Of a DNA stretch of 16,619 nucleotides, positions 14,899 to 16,619 are shown one piece after another. Source of the stretch: Syntrophus sp. (in: bacteria) (GTDB lineage: Bacteria > Desulfobacterota > Syntrophia > Syntrophales > UBA5619); assembly GCA_013824905.1 (NCBI GenBank), contig PNOO01000025.1, positions 1-16,619 of the forward strand, read 5' to 3'. The translations under genes were made by a program, and so were the position numbers. Under the pieces are notes generated by a model. The model was given only the letters and a program-made list of their open reading frames with translations. It did not search any database and was not told the DNA's origin. Numbering within the stretch: the stretch's first letter is position 1; the number at the start of each line of letters is the position of its first letter.

Positions 14899-15876
14899 CT
14901 ATTTCTTTTTATAGACGCCGAGCTCATCGACATCCACTTTCAATACCTTCAGATAATCGGTGACGAATGCCTTGGCTTCCGTGTGCTTCATAAAGTTCTC
15001 AACGGCGTATGAGGTTTTCAGCACATCCTGAAACGCCTTGGTCTTGACCAGTTTGGCAAAGGCATCTTCCCAGAATTGAAGCGCATAATCGGGAAAATTC
15101 TTCGGCGCCCAGAAGCCTCTCGGCTGGACGTATACGGCATTGATCCCCTGCTCCTGCATCGTCAGCACATTCGGCATGGCCGAGATCCTCTGCGGGGACA
15201 TGACGCCCAGCGGTTTGATTTTCTTGGCTTCGATCTGCCCCATCTGTTCATTCACGTTTCCAAATCCCACATCGACATGCCCGCCCAGGATGGCCACGGA
15301 AGCGGCGCCGCCGCCGCCAAAACCGACCAGGTTCAACTGAGCGCCCGACGCCCTACCCACCCGGTGGGCGCTGATATGCTCGGATCCCCCTACGGTGCCG
15401 ATGGCAACGGAAATCTTGTCGGGATTTTTCTTTGCATACTCGATGAGGCTTTTCATGTCATTATAGGGCGATTCAACGCGGGTAAAGGCAAGATTCGGAT
15501 CCATGCACATCATGGAGATGAAGGTAAGATCCTCCAGCTTGAGCTTGCTGGAACCCCGCAAGAGAGCAGAGAGGGGACCGGTGGTAAACTGCATGACCAC
15601 ATGTGCATCGCCCGCTTTGTCATGCATGTAATTGAGCGCAGTCGTGCCGGAGCCGCCGTCCCGGTTCACCACCTGGATCTTCTGTTTGACGATGCCCTCC
15701 TTTTCGAGAATGCTGGCGACGGCCCGGCTGAACAGATCACTTCCGCCGCCCGCAGGAGAATGGACGACAAATTCAATGGTTTTCTCCGGGTATGCCGCCT
15801 TGGCGTCTACGGTAAACAGCATGGTGATGAAGCAAAATACTGCAGCAAACGAACAAACAAGAAATTTCTTTCCCAT
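14899..15876 (-). CDS. tctC: TTT transporter periplasmic substrate-binding protein (TctC/Bug family), copy 2
   Basis: Periplasmic carboxylate receptor of the second TTT system, 325 aa. A signal peptide covers about residues 1-27 (MGKKF, hydrophobic core, DAKA before AYP). The glycine loop HSPAGGGSDLFSR (39-51) has the usual Asp47 and Arg51, unlike copy 1. Further motifs are GGSEHISAHRVGR, GGHVDVGFGN and WEDAFAKLVKTKAF, the last shared almost word for word with copy 1. AAAGGAGG lies 5 bases before the ATG. It starts 34 bp after copy C of the unrecognised family, so uptake and the redox module are likely one transcript. It is followed by the palindromic repeat before tctB. The ligand is unknown. 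Confidence 0.93.
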   Translation of the reverse strand: MGKKFLVCSFAAVFCFITMLFTVDAKAAYPEKTIEFVVHSPAGGGSDLFSRAVASILEKEGIVKQKIQVVNRDGGSGTTALNYMHDKAGDAHVVMQFTTGPLSALLRGSSKLKLEDLTFISMMCMDPNLAFTRVESPYNDMKSLIEYAKKNPDKISVAIGTVGGSEHISAHRVGRASGAQLNLVGFGGGGAASVAILGGHVDVGFGNVNEQMGQIEAKKIKPLGVMSPQRISAMPNVLTMQEQGINAVYVQPRGFWAPKNFPDYALQFWEDAFAKLVKTKAFQDVLKTSYAVENFMKHTEAKAFVTDYLKVLKVDVDELGVYKKK

Positions 15877-15910
15877 ACCATCCTCCTTTTCCCTAAATGA
15901 ATTTAACTGC

Positions 15911-16591
15911 CTAAACCACCCAGCCTCTGACTCCCGTATCCACCCGCTCCTTTTTCTCCTTGCCCGTCATTTTGCGGAGAAGGCTTTCCGCCCGTTTGGG
16001 GTTGAATAATCCGCACAGGCAGGGCTTGCCCAGTTCTATTCCCGCCTTTTCTATGCTCAAGGACCCCGCCTTTATTTGCTCCACCAGATCGTCGACGAGG
16101 TATCTGGATATCATGCCGTGCCCGCACATCGTGGTGATTTCGAGAACCGGCCCGTCGGGCAGAAGGGACGTGTTGCCCCATATTCCAAGAGAGTGGTTCG
16201 TCGTATGCGGCACAATCCCTATTTTTTCGCATGTCGCCTTGATCACATCATAGAGACCCGATACGACGACCGATAATCCAAAATCTTTTTCCTTCATCTC
16301 TTTGAGAAATGACTCGAGTTTCTCATTCGTATCGAATACGCAATACGGGGAATTGCCGTCTTTGAATGCTTCAACAATGGAATCCAAGGAGGTTTCCAGA
16401 ACATTCCCTTTATAATTTTCTCCCCGGGCTCCGGTAATATTCACGGCGCCATGTTTTTCAAAGAGTCTCAATATTTCTTTGCATATCCCGGCCGATCCTT
16501 CCTGGTTATATCCCTTCTCCGCGCGCATGATGATGACATAATCGCAGCCTAAATCTTCAATCGTTCCTGCCCTGTGCAGCGAGTGAGTCAT
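15911..16591 (-). CDS. Uncharacterised His/Cys-conserved protein, copy C (226 aa)
   Basis: Third member of the unrecognised family and the first minus-strand gene visible here. It begins MTHSLHRAGT and carries the same core: KDFGLSVVVSG (102-112), CEKIGIVPHT (121-130), SLGIWGNT (134-141), TTMCGHGM (153-160) and PCLCGLFN (190-197), with His3, His6, Cys121, His129, Cys156, His158, Cys191 and Cys193. It differs from copies A and B by a basic 14-18-residue tail after the final helix (KEKKERVDTG...). An AAAGGAGGTG box lies about 8 bases before the ATG, so the start is secure. Its DNA looks less GC-rich than that of copies A and B. No ferredoxin partner lies downstream of it in the window. If the pair rule holds, one should end just past the right edge (inference). 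Confidence 0.82.
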   Translation of the reverse strand: MTHSLHRAGTIEDLGCDYVIIMRAEKGYNQEGSAGICKEILRLFEKHGAVNITGARGENYKGNVLETSLDSIVEAFKDGNSPYCVFDTNEKLESFLKEMKEKDFGLSVVVSGLYDVIKATCEKIGIVPHTTNHSLGIWGNTSLLPDGPVLEITTMCGHGMISRYLVDDLVEQIKAGSLSIEKAGIELGKPCLCGLFNPKRAESLLRKMTGKEKKERVDTGVRGWVV

Positions 16592-16619
16592 AGTCTCACA
16601 CCTCCTTTCCTCTCTAACA

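Overview
The window looks like a chromosomal segment from a GC-rich, probably anaerobic bacterium. Lineage is an inference: two tripartite tricarboxylate transporters (TTT/TctCBA) beside a PrpD-like dehydratase, ferredoxin-type Fe-S proteins and a degenerate dispersed palindrome resemble what is found in Desulfobacterota/Syntrophales-type genomes. I saw no rRNA, tRNA, CRISPR array or insertion sequence.

Layout. (1) 194-3201, plus strand: a compact tctC-tctB-tctA operon for high-affinity uptake of a carboxylic acid, closed by a perfect 13-bp hairpin. (2) 3463-4827, plus: an amidase-signature hydrolase. (3) 4880-5946, plus: a less GC-rich island of four very small genes (a 96-aa probable membrane or exported protein with two Cys, two single-helix peptides of 38 and 35 aa, and a 74-aa membrane zinc-ribbon protein). 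(4) 6082-7329, plus: a family-2 glycosyltransferase that meets the minus-strand operon tail to tail. (5) 16591 down to 7401, minus: ten genes that read as one long operon.

The minus-strand operon is the interesting part. In transcription order it encodes: a protein of an unrecognised family (copy C), a second TctC, TctB and TctA, a 4Fe-4S protein (Fd2), copy B of the unrecognised family, a second 4Fe-4S protein (Fd1), copy A of the unrecognised family, an M29/NicX-like metalloprotein, and an MmgE/PrpD-family protein. Copies A and B are both 212 aa, Fd1 and Fd2 are both 242 aa, and the Fd-partner pair is tandemly duplicated. All three copies of the unrecognised family share the same His and Cys positions (two His at the N-terminus, one in PHT, CGH, and CxCG), including four Cys, enough to hold a metal or one Fe-S cluster.

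Working model (inference): the TTT system imports an organic acid, the Fd-partner pairs carry out one or two redox steps on it or its product, and the M29/NicX-like and PrpD-like proteins act later. The plus-strand TTT operon and amidase may serve related substrates. Substrate and reactions cannot be read from the sequence.
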